Assembly (NCBI GenBank): GCA_964600165.1
Contig: CAZRIP010000061.1
Location: 1 to 23,128 of the forward strand
Length of the DNA stretch: 23,128 nt
Origin: CAZRIP01 sp964600165
GTDB taxonomy: Bacteria > Elusimicrobiota > Elusimicrobia > UBA1565 > UBA9628
Reading direction: 5' to 3'
Shown in pieces: positions 16,501 through 23,128 of the stretch. Position numbers and translations under genes: made by a program. How positions within the stretch are numbered: position 1 is the first letter of the stretch; every line of letters starts with the position of its first letter. A model generated the notes under the pieces. That model did no database searches. It was not told the DNA's origin and saw nothing but the letters and a program-made list of their open reading frames with translations.

Positions 16501-17298
16501 GTGCACCCCGTCCTGTTCTCGTTCGGGCCTTTCGAGCTCTATTCCTACGGCGTCCTGATCGCCCTCGGCGGCGTCCTGTCTTCTTATTTCTGGCACCTCA
16601 AACGGGCGAAGATCGGCCTCAAGAACGACGAGGACCTCTGGCTGATGATCAACCTGATCCTGCTCGGAGGGTTTCTGGGCGGACGCGTGCTTTTCTTGTT
16701 CGAGTACACCGTCCCTTTCTCCCACGCGTTCTGGCAGACGGCCTTTTCTTTCAACCGCGGGTTTTCGGTGATGGGCGCGTTCGTGGGCGTGCTCGGAGCG
16801 CTCGGATGGTTCTCCCGGCGCGCCGGCGTGCCGTTTTTGCGCGTGCTCGACTACGTCTGCCAGGCGGCGCCGTTCTGGCACGTCTTCGGCCGCCTCGGCT
16901 GCTTCATGGCGGGCTGCTGCTTCGGCCGGGAGGCCGACGGGCTGCCCTGGGCCGTGACCTTCACCAACCCGCGGTCGATGGTCGACTCCAATCTCCTGGG
17001 CAGGCCGATCCACCCGACGCAGTTATACGAGGCCCTAGGCGACCTGATAATCGCGGCGGGACTCTACGTTTTCGTGCTGCCGAAGGTCGAGAAGGGCCGC
17101 TGGCCGCGCGGCTCGGTCTGCGCGGGCTACTTCATCTCTTACGCGGTCCTGCGCTTCGTCACGGAATTCTATCGCGGCGACGTCGTGCCGTTTTGGCTCG
17201 GCCTGACCGCCGCGCAGGCCGCGAGCCTGGGCTTGGTCGCCGCGGCTCTCGGCATCATCATCTACGGCCGCGGCCGGGAAGCATGTACCCAGTCCTGA
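16501..17298 (+). CDS. lgt: Prolipoprotein diacylglyceryl transferase family protein, first tandem copy
   Basis: A 265-residue polytopic inner-membrane protein of the Lgt family, which transfers diacylglycerol from phosphatidylglycerol to the lipobox Cys of preprolipoproteins. Family marks: HPVLFSFGPFELYSYGVLIA at the N-terminus, GGRVLFLFEY, the signature GRLGCFMAGCCFGR (Arg131, Gly142), HPTQLYEA and RFVTEFYRGD. About seven hydrophobic helices are expected. The protein differs from E. coli Lgt at key sites: the position of His103 is Met91, that of Asn146 is Cys134, and that of Glu151 is Cys139. This GC...GCC signature variant is also found in other Lgt-annotated proteins, so activity is possible but not certain. 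The GTG start follows TATAAT by six bases. The gene overlaps the second copy by 16 bases. Confidence 0.88.
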   Translation: MHPVLFSFGPFELYSYGVLIALGGVLSSYFWHLKRAKIGLKNDEDLWLMINLILLGGFLGGRVLFLFEYTVPFSHAFWQTAFSFNRGFSVMGAFVGVLGALGWFSRRAGVPFLRVLDYVCQAAPFWHVFGRLGCFMAGCCFGREADGLPWAVTFTNPRSMVDSNLLGRPIHPTQLYEALGDLIIAAGLYVFVLPKVEKGRWPRGSVCAGYFISYAVLRFVTEFYRGDVVPFWLGLTAAQAASLGLVAAALGIIIYGRGREACTQS

Positions 17299-18077
17299 TC
17301 CACATCGGCCCGTTCACGCTCGCGACTTACGGCGTGCTCGTCGCCGCGGGATATCTCTCCGGCATCCTGTGGCTCAAGTCGCAGATCGCGCGGATGCCCG
17401 CGATGGACGAGGACAAGTTCTGGACGCTCGTCTACTCGCTTTTCTTCGGCGCGATCGCGGGCGGCAAGATCCTTTTCATCCTCGTCTCGCTTCCCGATGT
17501 CCTCGCGGGACGCATCCATCTCATCCGCGACTTTCGCTACGGCTTCGTGTTCTTCGGCGGCCTCCTGGGCTCGATGATCGCCGGCGTCTGGGCGGTTCGT
17601 AAACTCAATATTCCCTATCTCGGCACCGCCGACTACTTCGGCGTGGCGCTGCCGCTCGGTCACTCGATCGGGCGCCTCGGCTGCCTCGCGTCCGGCTGCT
17701 GCTACGGCAAGCCGACGTCGCTGCCCTGGGCGGTCAAGCTCGGCGGCAGCCCGTTCTCGACGACGCCCGAGGACTTGTGGGGAGTGCCGCTTCATCCGAC
17801 GCAAGTCTACGAGTCGCTCGCGAACTTGGCGATCTTCCTCGCGATGTGGAAGCTGCTCCTTCCCCGCGTCCAGCGCGGGCGCCTGGCCCCTGGAACCGTC
17901 TTCCTTTCATACGTCACCCTCTACTCCTGCGCGCGCTTCGTCATCGAGTTCTTCCGCGGCGACGACCGCGGCTGGCAGGCGGGGGGGCTTTGGGTCTCGC
18001 AGTGGGTGGCGATCGCCTGCGTGCTCGGCTGCGCGGCCGCGATCGCCGCGCGCGCGCGCAGGGCGAGGACGGCATGA
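17283..18077 (+). CDS. lgt: Prolipoprotein diacylglyceryl transferase family protein, second tandem copy
   Basis: A 264-residue paralogue of the preceding protein with the same architecture: YPVLIHIGPFTLATYGVLVA, GGKILFILV, GRLGCLASGCCYGK (131-143), HPTQVYES and RFVIEFFRGD. The two proteins align almost without gaps up to the signature, which falls at residue 131 in both. The His103-equivalent is Phe91, and the Asn146 and Glu151 equivalents are again Cys (134 and 139). Because two Lgt genes are rarely adjacent, they may have different substrates (lipoprotein classes or lipid donors) or one may not be an Lgt at all. The ATG lies within the end of the first copy and the stop overlaps the RluA-family gene (ATGA), so the genes are likely translated from one message. 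Confidence 0.88.
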   Translation: MYPVLIHIGPFTLATYGVLVAAGYLSGILWLKSQIARMPAMDEDKFWTLVYSLFFGAIAGGKILFILVSLPDVLAGRIHLIRDFRYGFVFFGGLLGSMIAGVWAVRKLNIPYLGTADYFGVALPLGHSIGRLGCLASGCCYGKPTSLPWAVKLGGSPFSTTPEDLWGVPLHPTQVYESLANLAIFLAMWKLLLPRVQRGRLAPGTVFLSYVTLYSCARFVIEFFRGDDRGWQAGGLWVSQWVAIACVLGCAAAIAARARRARTA

Positions 18078-19000
18078 AGGGCGACATGGAGCTCGTCGGC
18101 GAGGCGAACACCCGGCTCGACAAGCTGCTCGCGCTGAGGCTCGGCAAGTACAGCCGCTCGCACATCCAGGACCTCGTCGCGCGCGGGCACGTGACCGTCG
18201 ACGGCGCCAAATGGGAGAACTCGAAGAAGCTCAAGGGCGGCGAGCGCATCGTCGTCTCCTCGGCCGGCGCGGCATGGCCCGAGTTCGCGTCTTTCGAGAC
18301 ATGGGTCGTGCACGAGGACGCCGACCTGATCGTGCTCAATAAGCCGGCCGGGCTCTTGATGCACCCGCTGGGAGAGTCGTGGCTCACGTCTCCCGAGGCG
18401 GCGCTGGCCGAGCCCGACGCGAACCTCGCCGGCGTCCTGCAGCGCGCGCGCCCGGAGATCCTCAAGCGCGGCGTGCCGCGCTGCGGCATCGTGCACCGGC
18501 TCGACCGCCAGACGAGCGGCGTGCTGCTTGTCGCCAAGACGAAGGCCGCCTATGACGCGCTCATAGAAGCGTTCAAGGACCGCCTCGTCGAGAAGCTCTA
18601 TCGCGCCGTCGTCCGCGGCGTCCCGGCGGACAAAGCCACGCGCGTCGAGGCGCCGATCGGCCGCGACCCCGGCCACCGCAAGGTCAAGGTCACCCCTTTC
18701 GGAAAGCAGGCCCAAAACCACATTCGCGTCGTCGCCAAGGCGAAGGGAGCCGCGCTCGTCGAGGCGAAGCCTTTGACCGGGCGCACGCACCAGATCCGCG
18801 CGCACCTCGCGCTGACCGGCCACCCTGTCCTCGGCGACGTCGAGTTCGACAAGCGCGTGGACGGCAAGCCCTGGCCCCCGCGCCTCCTGCTCCACGCGTT
18901 TCGCGTCGCGTTCGAGCATCCGAAAAGCGGCAAGCGCGTCGAGTTCACCTGCGAGCCGCCGTCGGATTTCGCGCGGTTCTGGCGCTCGCTAAAGAGCTAG
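18074..19000 (+). CDS. RluA-family rRNA/tRNA pseudouridine synthase
   Basis: A 308-residue cytoplasmic RNA-modifying enzyme. An N-terminal S4 RNA-binding domain (about residues 10-70: RLDKLLALRLGKYSRSHIQD, ARGHVTVDGAKW) precedes the RluA/RsuA-type catalytic domain. The catalytic aspartate is Asp144 in HRLDRQTSG. Other family motifs: DLIVLNKPAGLLMHP, EKLYRAVVRG, KPLTGRTHQIRAHL and GHPVLGDVEF. The S4 plus RluA layout fits RluD/RluC-type 23S rRNA enzymes, but the target uridine cannot be read from sequence. The ATG overlaps the lgt stop by four bases; a start at the Met5 codon (18086) is possible. In many genomes rluD lies next to lspA, another lipoprotein-processing gene, so the lgt neighbourhood is reminiscent of that. 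Confidence 0.93.
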   Translation: MKGDMELVGEANTRLDKLLALRLGKYSRSHIQDLVARGHVTVDGAKWENSKKLKGGERIVVSSAGAAWPEFASFETWVVHEDADLIVLNKPAGLLMHPLGESWLTSPEAALAEPDANLAGVLQRARPEILKRGVPRCGIVHRLDRQTSGVLLVAKTKAAYDALIEAFKDRLVEKLYRAVVRGVPADKATRVEAPIGRDPGHRKVKVTPFGKQAQNHIRVVAKAKGAALVEAKPLTGRTHQIRAHLALTGHPVLGDVEFDKRVDGKPWPPRLLLHAFRVAFEHPKSGKRVEFTCEPPSDFARFWRSLKS

Positions 19001-19003
19001 AAT
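18998..19003 (+). promoter_or_regulatory. Internal -10-like TAGAAT before the DUF423 gene
   Basis: TAGAAT, starting with the TAG stop of the RluA-family gene, is exactly six bases before the ATG at 19010. It may be a secondary leaderless promoter inside the run. No convincing -35 is visible. Confidence 0.35.
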
Positions 19004-19009
19004 CGCGCC

Positions 19010-19381
19010 ATGGCCGACCTCTTCTGGGCGCGCGCGGGAAGCTTTCTCATGCTCGTCGCCGTCGCGGCGGGAGCCTTCGGCGCCCACGGCCTGCGGCAGA
19101 AGCTGACGCCCGATCTCCTCGCGGTCTTCGAGACCGGCGTCCGCTACCAGGCTTATCACGCCCTCGCGCTCTTCGCCGTCGCCTGGATGGCCCAGCGCGC
19201 GCCGGGGCGGCTCGTCGACTCCGCCGGCTGGTGCTTCCTGTGGGGCGTCGCCCTCTTTTCGGGCAGCCTGTACGCGCTGGCGTTGACCGGCGTCCGGAAG
19301 CTCGGGGCGATCACGCCGATCGGCGGCTTGCTCTTCTTGATCGGCTGGCTGTGCCTCCTGCTTTCGTCCCGGTCGGCTTAA
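19010..19381 (+). CDS. DUF423 family small membrane protein (YgdD-like)
   Basis: A 123-residue protein with four predicted transmembrane helices. The DUF423 hallmark GAFGAHGL (residues 21-28) is present, then FETGVRYQAYHALALFAVA and GSLYALALTGVRKLGAITPIGG, all typical of the family, at its normal length. The function of DUF423 proteins is unknown; they are inner-membrane proteins. The gene starts 9 bases after the RluA-family gene and its TAA is directly followed by an ATG of the proline dehydrogenase frame. Confidence 0.92.
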   Translation: MADLFWARAGSFLMLVAVAAGAFGAHGLRQKLTPDLLAVFETGVRYQAYHALALFAVAWMAQRAPGRLVDSAGWCFLWGVALFSGSLYALALTGVRKLGAITPIGGLLFLIGWLCLLLSSRSA

Positions 19382-20254
19382 ATGTTAGAGTTGCGTGAAA
19401 GGCAGCCTGCGATGAGAGCTCTCACCTTCCTGGCGCGGCGGTTCGTGGCCGGCGACAACGTCGACGAGGCGATCGAGGCCGTGCGCGCGCTCAACGCCGA
19501 GGGCCTCAAGGTCACTCTGGATAACCTCGGCGAGGAGTGCAAAACCCGCGAGCAGGCCCTGGCCGCGACGGAAGAGTACGTCCAGATGCTGCGCAAGATC
19601 GCGCAGGCCGAGGCCGACTGCAACGTCTCGCTCAAGCTCACGCAGTTCGGCCTGAACCTCGACGCCGACTTCGCCCGCGAGAACCTCATGAGAGTCGCGG
19701 CCGAGGCGAAGAAGCTGGGCAACTTCGTGCGCCTCGACATGGAGAGCACGGCGTACACGCGGCAGACGCTCGATCTGTTCTACGCGCTCTTCCCTTCATT
19801 CCCGAACATGGGCGTCGTGATCCAGGCTTACCTGCGGCGAAGCGAAAAGGACGTCGAGGAGCTCGTGCGGCGCAAGGTCCGCGTGCGGTTGTGCAAAGGA
19901 GCATACAAGGAGCCGGCCGACCTCGCGTTCCCGGACAAGGCCGAGGTCAACGCGAACTACGATAAGCTCGCGAAAATGCTCTGCGGCGCGCCCATCCCCG
20001 CTTTCGCCACCCACGACGACGCGCGCATCGCCGGTGCCGTCGCCGCCGCGCAGGCCGCGGGCCTGGCCAAAAAGGACTACGAGATCCAGATGCTCTACGG
20101 CCTGCGCCCCAAGCGCTGGCGGGAGCTCGTCGCCGCGGGCCACTCGGTCAGGATCTACATGCCGTACGGCACGCACTGGTTTCCTTATTACTACCGGCGC
20201 ATCCGCGAGCGCAAGGAAAACTTGATGTTCGTGCTGCGGGGGCTCTTCGATTGA
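19382..20254 (+). CDS. Proline dehydrogenase, monofunctional (FAD-dependent)
   Basis: A 290-residue single-domain proline dehydrogenase that oxidises L-proline to 1-pyrroline-5-carboxylate with FAD. The N-terminus ALTFLARRFVAGDNVDEAIE matches Thermus-type PRODH helices. TIM-barrel motifs follow: VTLDNLGEE, VSLKLTQFGL, VRLDMES, VVIQAYLRRSEKD, RVRLCKGAYKEP, ATHDDARI, YEIQMLYGLRP, and the C-terminal substrate/FAD motif YYYRRIRER (Arg272, Arg273). There is no P5C dehydrogenase domain. The longest start, ATG 19382, abuts the previous TAA. An in-frame ATG at 19412 is equally plausible: it begins at the conserved region and is preceded by TGTTAGAGT (19383-19391) and a weak AAAGG. The gene overlaps the threonine dehydrogenase by four bases, pointing to a shared amino-acid catabolic role. 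Confidence 0.93.
   Translation: MLELRERQPAMRALTFLARRFVAGDNVDEAIEAVRALNAEGLKVTLDNLGEECKTREQALAATEEYVQMLRKIAQAEADCNVSLKLTQFGLNLDADFARENLMRVAAEAKKLGNFVRLDMESTAYTRQTLDLFYALFPSFPNMGVVIQAYLRRSEKDVEELVRRKVRVRLCKGAYKEPADLAFPDKAEVNANYDKLAKMLCGAPIPAFATHDDARIAGAVAAAQAAGLAKKDYEIQMLYGLRPKRWRELVAAGHSVRIYMPYGTHWFPYYYRRIRERKENLMFVLRGLFD
20238..20242 (+). promoter_or_regulatory. Ribosome binding site-like GGGGG ahead of the TTG start of tdh
   Basis: A G-run 8 bases before the TTG at 20251. Together with the TTGA overlap with the proline dehydrogenase stop, and exact alignment of the N-terminus with E. coli Tdh, it supports an unusual TTG start. Confidence 0.4.
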
Positions 20255-21288
20255 AAGCGATCCATAAGGACCGGCCCGCGCCCGGCGCCTCGTTCTCGGC
20301 GATCGAGGACGTCCGGCTGCACGACGACGAGGTCTTGCTCAAGGTCCACCGGGCGTCCATCTGCGGCTCGGACCTGCCGATCTACAACTGGAACTCCTGG
20401 GCGCCCGAGCGCTTCAAGGTGCCCTCGACCTTCGGCCACGAGTTCTGCGGCGTCGTCGAGGAGATCGGCAAGGACGCGCGCGATTTCAAGAAGGGCGACT
20501 TCGTCTCCGTCGAGTCCCACATCTTCTGCGGGCTCTGCTATCAGTGCCGCAACGGCCAGCGCCACGTCTGCCGCAGCATGAGGATCATCGGCGTCGACGG
20601 CCCCGGCGGCTTCGGCGAGTACGCGGCCGTCCCCGCGCGCTGCGCGTGGAAGCACAAGGACGATAAGCTCAAGGACCTCGGCTCCTTGATGGAGCCTTTC
20701 GGCAACGCCGTCTACTCCGTGCTCGTCGAAGACGTGTCCTGCAAGTCCGTGCTTGTCATGGGTTGCGGCCCGCAGGGGCTCTTCTCGATCGCCGTGGCGA
20801 AAGCGTCGGGGGCGGACCCGATCGTCGCCGTCGAGGGCTCCAAGTTCCGCGCCGACTTGGCGCGCCGGATGGGCGCGACGGACGTCGTCGATCCCGGCGT
20901 CCACGACCCGCTCGCGGCGGTACTCAAGGCCGGCAAAGCCCCGGACGGCTTCGACGTCGTCGTGGAGATGTCGGGCGCCGCGCCGGCGATCGCGTTGGCT
21001 TTGAAGGCCGTGCGCAGCGGCGGCCGGGTGACGGCCTTCGGCATCCCGTCGAAAAAGATCGAGCTCGACTGGGCCAACGACGTGATCTTCAAGGGCATCC
21101 GCATCCACGGCATCGTCGGCCGCCAGGTCTTCGAGACCTGGTACAAGACGGACCATCTGCTGCGCTCGGGAGCCGTCGACGTGCGGCCCGTCGTCACGCA
21201 CACCTTCCCGATGAAGGACTTCGACCAGGGCTTCGCGGCGATGACCTCGCCCGACAAGGCCTGCGGCAAAGTAGTCCTGGTCCCTTAA
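20251..21288 (+). CDS. tdh: L-threonine 3-dehydrogenase (zinc-dependent medium-chain dehydrogenase)
   Basis: A 345-residue NAD-dependent enzyme expected to oxidise L-threonine to 2-amino-3-ketobutyrate. Residue numbering matches E. coli Tdh exactly through the metal sites: catalytic zinc Cys38, His63 and Glu64 (SICGSDLPIYNW, FGHE) and structural zinc Cys93, Cys96, Cys99 and Cys107. Further agreement: MEPFGNAVYS, GCGPQG (Rossmann glycines), DVVVEMSGAAPA, FKGIRIHGIVGRQVFETWYK and VTHTF. These features separate Tdh from sorbitol and alcohol dehydrogenases. The TTG start overlaps the proline dehydrogenase stop (TTGA, 20251-20254). No 2-amino-3-ketobutyrate ligase (kbl) gene follows; the next gene is an unrelated secreted protein after an 86-base gap. 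Confidence 0.93.
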   Translation: MKAIHKDRPAPGASFSAIEDVRLHDDEVLLKVHRASICGSDLPIYNWNSWAPERFKVPSTFGHEFCGVVEEIGKDARDFKKGDFVSVESHIFCGLCYQCRNGQRHVCRSMRIIGVDGPGGFGEYAAVPARCAWKHKDDKLKDLGSLMEPFGNAVYSVLVEDVSCKSVLVMGCGPQGLFSIAVAKASGADPIVAVEGSKFRADLARRMGATDVVDPGVHDPLAAVLKAGKAPDGFDVVVEMSGAAPAIALALKAVRSGGRVTAFGIPSKKIELDWANDVIFKGIRIHGIVGRQVFETWYKTDHLLRSGAVDVRPVVTHTFPMKDFDQGFAAMTSPDKACGKVVLVP

Positions 21289-21302
21289 GACCCAAAAGAG
21301 AT

Positions 21303-21314
21303 TAGGCCGAAAGC
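21303..21314 (+). promoter_or_regulatory. TAGGCCGAAAGC word upstream of the last secreted-protein gene
   Basis: It shares GGCCGAAAGCG with the first hairpin at 14789-14799 and the TAGGCC core with the other intergenic sites. It lies about 60-70 bases before the ATG at 21375, further out than at the other genes, so the link is weaker. Confidence 0.2.
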
Positions 21315-21362
21315 GCGCGGCGCGGCTCCCGAACGTCCCTGGGGAGACTCGTCCGCGGGTGG

Positions 21363-21368
21363 TATCTT
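21363..21368 (+). promoter_or_regulatory. -10-like TATCTT with leaderless spacing
   Basis: TATCTT exactly six bases before the ATG at 21375; no Shine-Dalgarno is present and the -35 region (TGGGGA at 17 bases) is weak. Confidence 0.4.
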
Positions 21369-21374
21369 CTCCCC

Positions 21375-23128
21375 ATGATATCGAAGCGGCTCGCCGCGCT
21401 CGCCCTGCTCCTTTCCGTCGCGCTTGCCGCGGCTCCGCTCTTCGCGCTCGACGTCGTCACGCTTCCCGAGCTCGGGCCGACGGCGCAGGGGCCGCAGGTT
21501 TCTCCCGCGGGCCAGGGCGTCTCGCTGCCGGTCTCGTCGCTCTCCGGCGCGGCGGCGCCCGTCGATCTTTCCGCAGCGGCTCCTCAGCTCGGGCTTCCCG
21601 AGTCGGCGCTCGCCGCGCAAGCCGCGGCGCCGTCTTCCTTCGCGGCCGCGACCGCGTCGTCCGCCCGGACTTTCGAGCACGCTCCGCGAATCGCTGAAGC
21701 GTCCGGCGCGACGGCCGTCTCCGTCGTCCAGGACGTCGCGCGCCGCGTCGCGTCCGCGGGCGCCGCGCTCTTCGACGGCTTCGGCGCGCGGCCTTCCGCG
21801 TTCGCGCTCGGCATCATGCGGCCGGAAAGCCATCCGGAGCTCGCGCTTCCGCGCGGCGTCAAGGTCACGGCCAAGCCGCGGCCGCTCGAAGGCAACGGCG
21901 GACCGGTCTCCCTCGCGCGCTTCCATCTGTCTCCCGATCACGCGCTGCGCGACGGCTCGCGCCCGATCACGCTCGACGCCGACCCGTCGGACATGGACGC
22001 CGTCGAGCGCGCGCTGCGCCGGCTCGTCGACGCCGATCCCGCCGAGTACGGCGCCGCCAGCCAGGACATGGCGACGTCGCACGTCGAGCGCTTGGCCGGC
22101 AGGGGAAAACAGGCGGACTCGATCATCGCCGTCTTCCGCCAGGTCAAGAAAGGCGTCGATCTGGACGGCAAGCCGTATTACCTCGCCGTCGAGGGCGCGA
22201 ACCTCCGTTTTCACGTCAAGGTCCTGGGCGGCAAGCCCGTCGTGATGGCCGTCGAGGGCGGCTTCGCGCCGGGCGTCGATCCGTCGATCATGGCCGTGAA
22301 GTTCACCGACGAGCAGCTGAGCGCCATCGCGGCGAGCCAGGTCAAGGGAGACGGGAAGGACCAGCCGGAGCTCTCTTTGCTCGCGCGCCAGATCACTTTC
22401 ATCGACCAGTCGTGGCGCGCCGCCAACGTCTATCAAGGCAACGATCTGAAGGGCAATCCGGTCATCGTCATCGTCGACGTCAAGTCCGGCAAGCCGTACG
22501 TCGTCAGCGCCGACGACCTGCGCTACCGCAGCTTCCCGGGGCGGCGCTCGGCAAAGACGACGGAGCCCGAGAGCCCGCGTCCGCCGCCCGTCGCGGAGGG
22601 TGACGCGCCGCGCGCGAGCCTCGAGGCGTTCGGCGGCGACGCGCAGGCGGAGCCGATCTCCGGCGTCGTCGTCGCGCGCGCGCCGGGGTTGACTCCCGAC
22701 GGCCAGGATCACGGGCCCGCGCAGGCCAAGCCCCTGATCAACGCCTACGTCTATGACGCGGCGGGCCGCGTCGTGGCCACGACGGACGCGCAAGGCCGCT
22801 TCACGATCCCGGCCGGCGTCAACGGCGGCGCGCCGATGAAGGTCACCGTCAAGCTCTCCGGCGTCTTCGGCGACGTGATCGACGAGGATTCCAAGGACGC
22901 TCCGCTGGCCGTCACCGTGACGGCGACGCCGGGCCAGCCGGTGACGCTGACGATCAATCCGGAAGGGGACGACGAGCAGCTCGCCGCCGACGTCAACGGC
23001 TACCTTTATCCGTACGAGATGATCGAGTGGCTCAAGTCCGAGCTCGGCCTCGGCGGGGACGGAAGGTTCTTCAAGCCCCTCCGGAACGGGATCCACGCCA
23101 ACGGCACGCAGATGGTCGCCAACGCTTT
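21375..23128 (+). CDS. Secreted protein, possible thermolysin/fungalysin-type metallopeptidase precursor (3' end outside window)
   Basis: The frame is open from the ATG at 21375 to the right edge (584 codons), so the C-terminus is missing. It starts with a signal peptide (residues 1-24, RLAALALLLSVALAAAPLFA). Next is an Ala/Pro/Ser-rich stretch to about residue 150. Residues ~200-385 resemble the FTP/PepSY-type propeptide of secreted metallopeptidases: PYYLAVEGANLRFHVKVLGG at 267-286 and VIVIVDVKSGKPYVVSADD. A carboxypeptidase-regulatory-like module follows (about 425-545: ISGVVVARAPG, NAYVYDAAGRVVATTDAQG). The last visible residues, ADVNGYLYPYEMIEWLKSEL and NGTQMVANAF, recall the region before the HExxH helix in M4/M36-type enzymes. 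No HExxH is in the window, so peptidase activity is inference. No Shine-Dalgarno; TATCTT lies six bases ahead. A long open frame on the opposite strand over the same bases is a GC artefact. Confidence 0.85.
   Translation, partial: MISKRLAALALLLSVALAAAPLFALDVVTLPELGPTAQGPQVSPAGQGVSLPVSSLSGAAAPVDLSAAAPQLGLPESALAAQAAAPSSFAAATASSARTFEHAPRIAEASGATAVSVVQDVARRVASAGAALFDGFGARPSAFALGIMRPESHPELALPRGVKVTAKPRPLEGNGGPVSLARFHLSPDHALRDGSRPITLDADPSDMDAVERALRRLVDADPAEYGAASQDMATSHVERLAGRGKQADSIIAVFRQVKKGVDLDGKPYYLAVEGANLRFHVKVLGGKPVVMAVEGGFAPGVDPSIMAVKFTDEQLSAIAASQVKGDGKDQPELSLLARQITFIDQSWRAANVYQGNDLKGNPVIVIVDVKSGKPYVVSADDLRYRSFPGRRSAKTTEPESPRPPPVAEGDAPRASLEAFGGDAQAEPISGVVVARAPGLTPDGQDHGPAQAKPLINAYVYDAAGRVVATTDAQGRFTIPAGVNGGAPMKVTVKLSGVFGDVIDEDSKDAPLAVTVTATPGQPVTLTINPEGDDEQLAADVNGYLYPYEMIEWLKSELGLGGDGRFFKPLRNGIHANGTQMVANA

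Noticed and set aside
21285..23096. Minus-strand open frame of about 600 codons
   Set aside because: Arg/Asp/Gly-rich without domains or signal. The plus-strand frame from 21375 has a signal peptide, credible beta-domains and a promoter-like upstream hexamer, and remains open to the window edge.
1..23128. tRNA, rRNA, CRISPR arrays, insertion sequences and prophage genes
   Set aside because: No cloverleaf-like segments with CCA ends, rRNA-like conserved blocks, regularly spaced repeats, transposase motifs or terminal inverted repeats were seen by eye. All substantial DNA is accounted for by the genes listed.

Overview
The window is high-GC bacterial DNA (about two-thirds G+C by eye), densely packed, with no intergenic stretch over 100 bases and no RNA gene, CRISPR array or insertion sequence that I can see. 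The giant multidomain surface protein with a FlgD/type IX-like C-terminal domain, the PorV-type outer-membrane protein beside it and the several Ala/Pro-rich secreted orphan proteins point to a Gram-negative, outer-membrane phylum. My best guess is Elusimicrobiota, but this is inference from style and gene content. A 16S or marker-gene search would decide it.

Layout. (1) 3-8807, plus strand: the 3' part of a gene for a giant secreted adhesin-like protein (more than 2,600 residues in the window), followed with no gap by a PorV/PorQ-family outer-membrane protein. Together they look like a cargo and an outer-membrane component of a type IX-like export route. (2) 8823-11571, minus strand: two small lineage-type secreted proteins of unknown function, then a membrane protein with TPR-like repeats and a DUF3592-like region. 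(3) 11686-14772, plus strand: a phosphohexomutase, enolase and FtsB/DivIC, a compact central-metabolism and division block. (4) 14860-16464: a secreted protein of unknown function with a His...Cys arrangement that could be a permuted papain-like hydrolase. (5) 16501-21288, plus strand: a tightly packed run of two tandem Lgt paralogues, an RluA-family pseudouridine synthase, a DUF423 membrane protein, proline dehydrogenase and L-threonine 3-dehydrogenase, joined by 4-16 base overlaps or very short gaps. (6) 21375 to the window end: the start of a secreted protein with features of a metallopeptidase propeptide region, cut off before any catalytic domain.

Regulation. Five genes have a TANNNT hexamer exactly six bases before the start codon, which suggests leaderless transcription; the clearest case (TTGACG-17-TATCCT-6-GTG) also fixes the start of the DUF3592-like gene. 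A TAGGCC-type word recurs in the short intergenic regions ahead of the secreted-protein genes. The phosphohexomutase and enolase, by contrast, have clear Shine-Dalgarno sequences, so both initiation modes seem to coexist.

The most interesting points are the tandem Lgt pair, which lacks residues known to be important in E. coli Lgt, the secreted His/Cys protein, the type IX-like cargo/PorV pair, and the leaderless promoter pattern.
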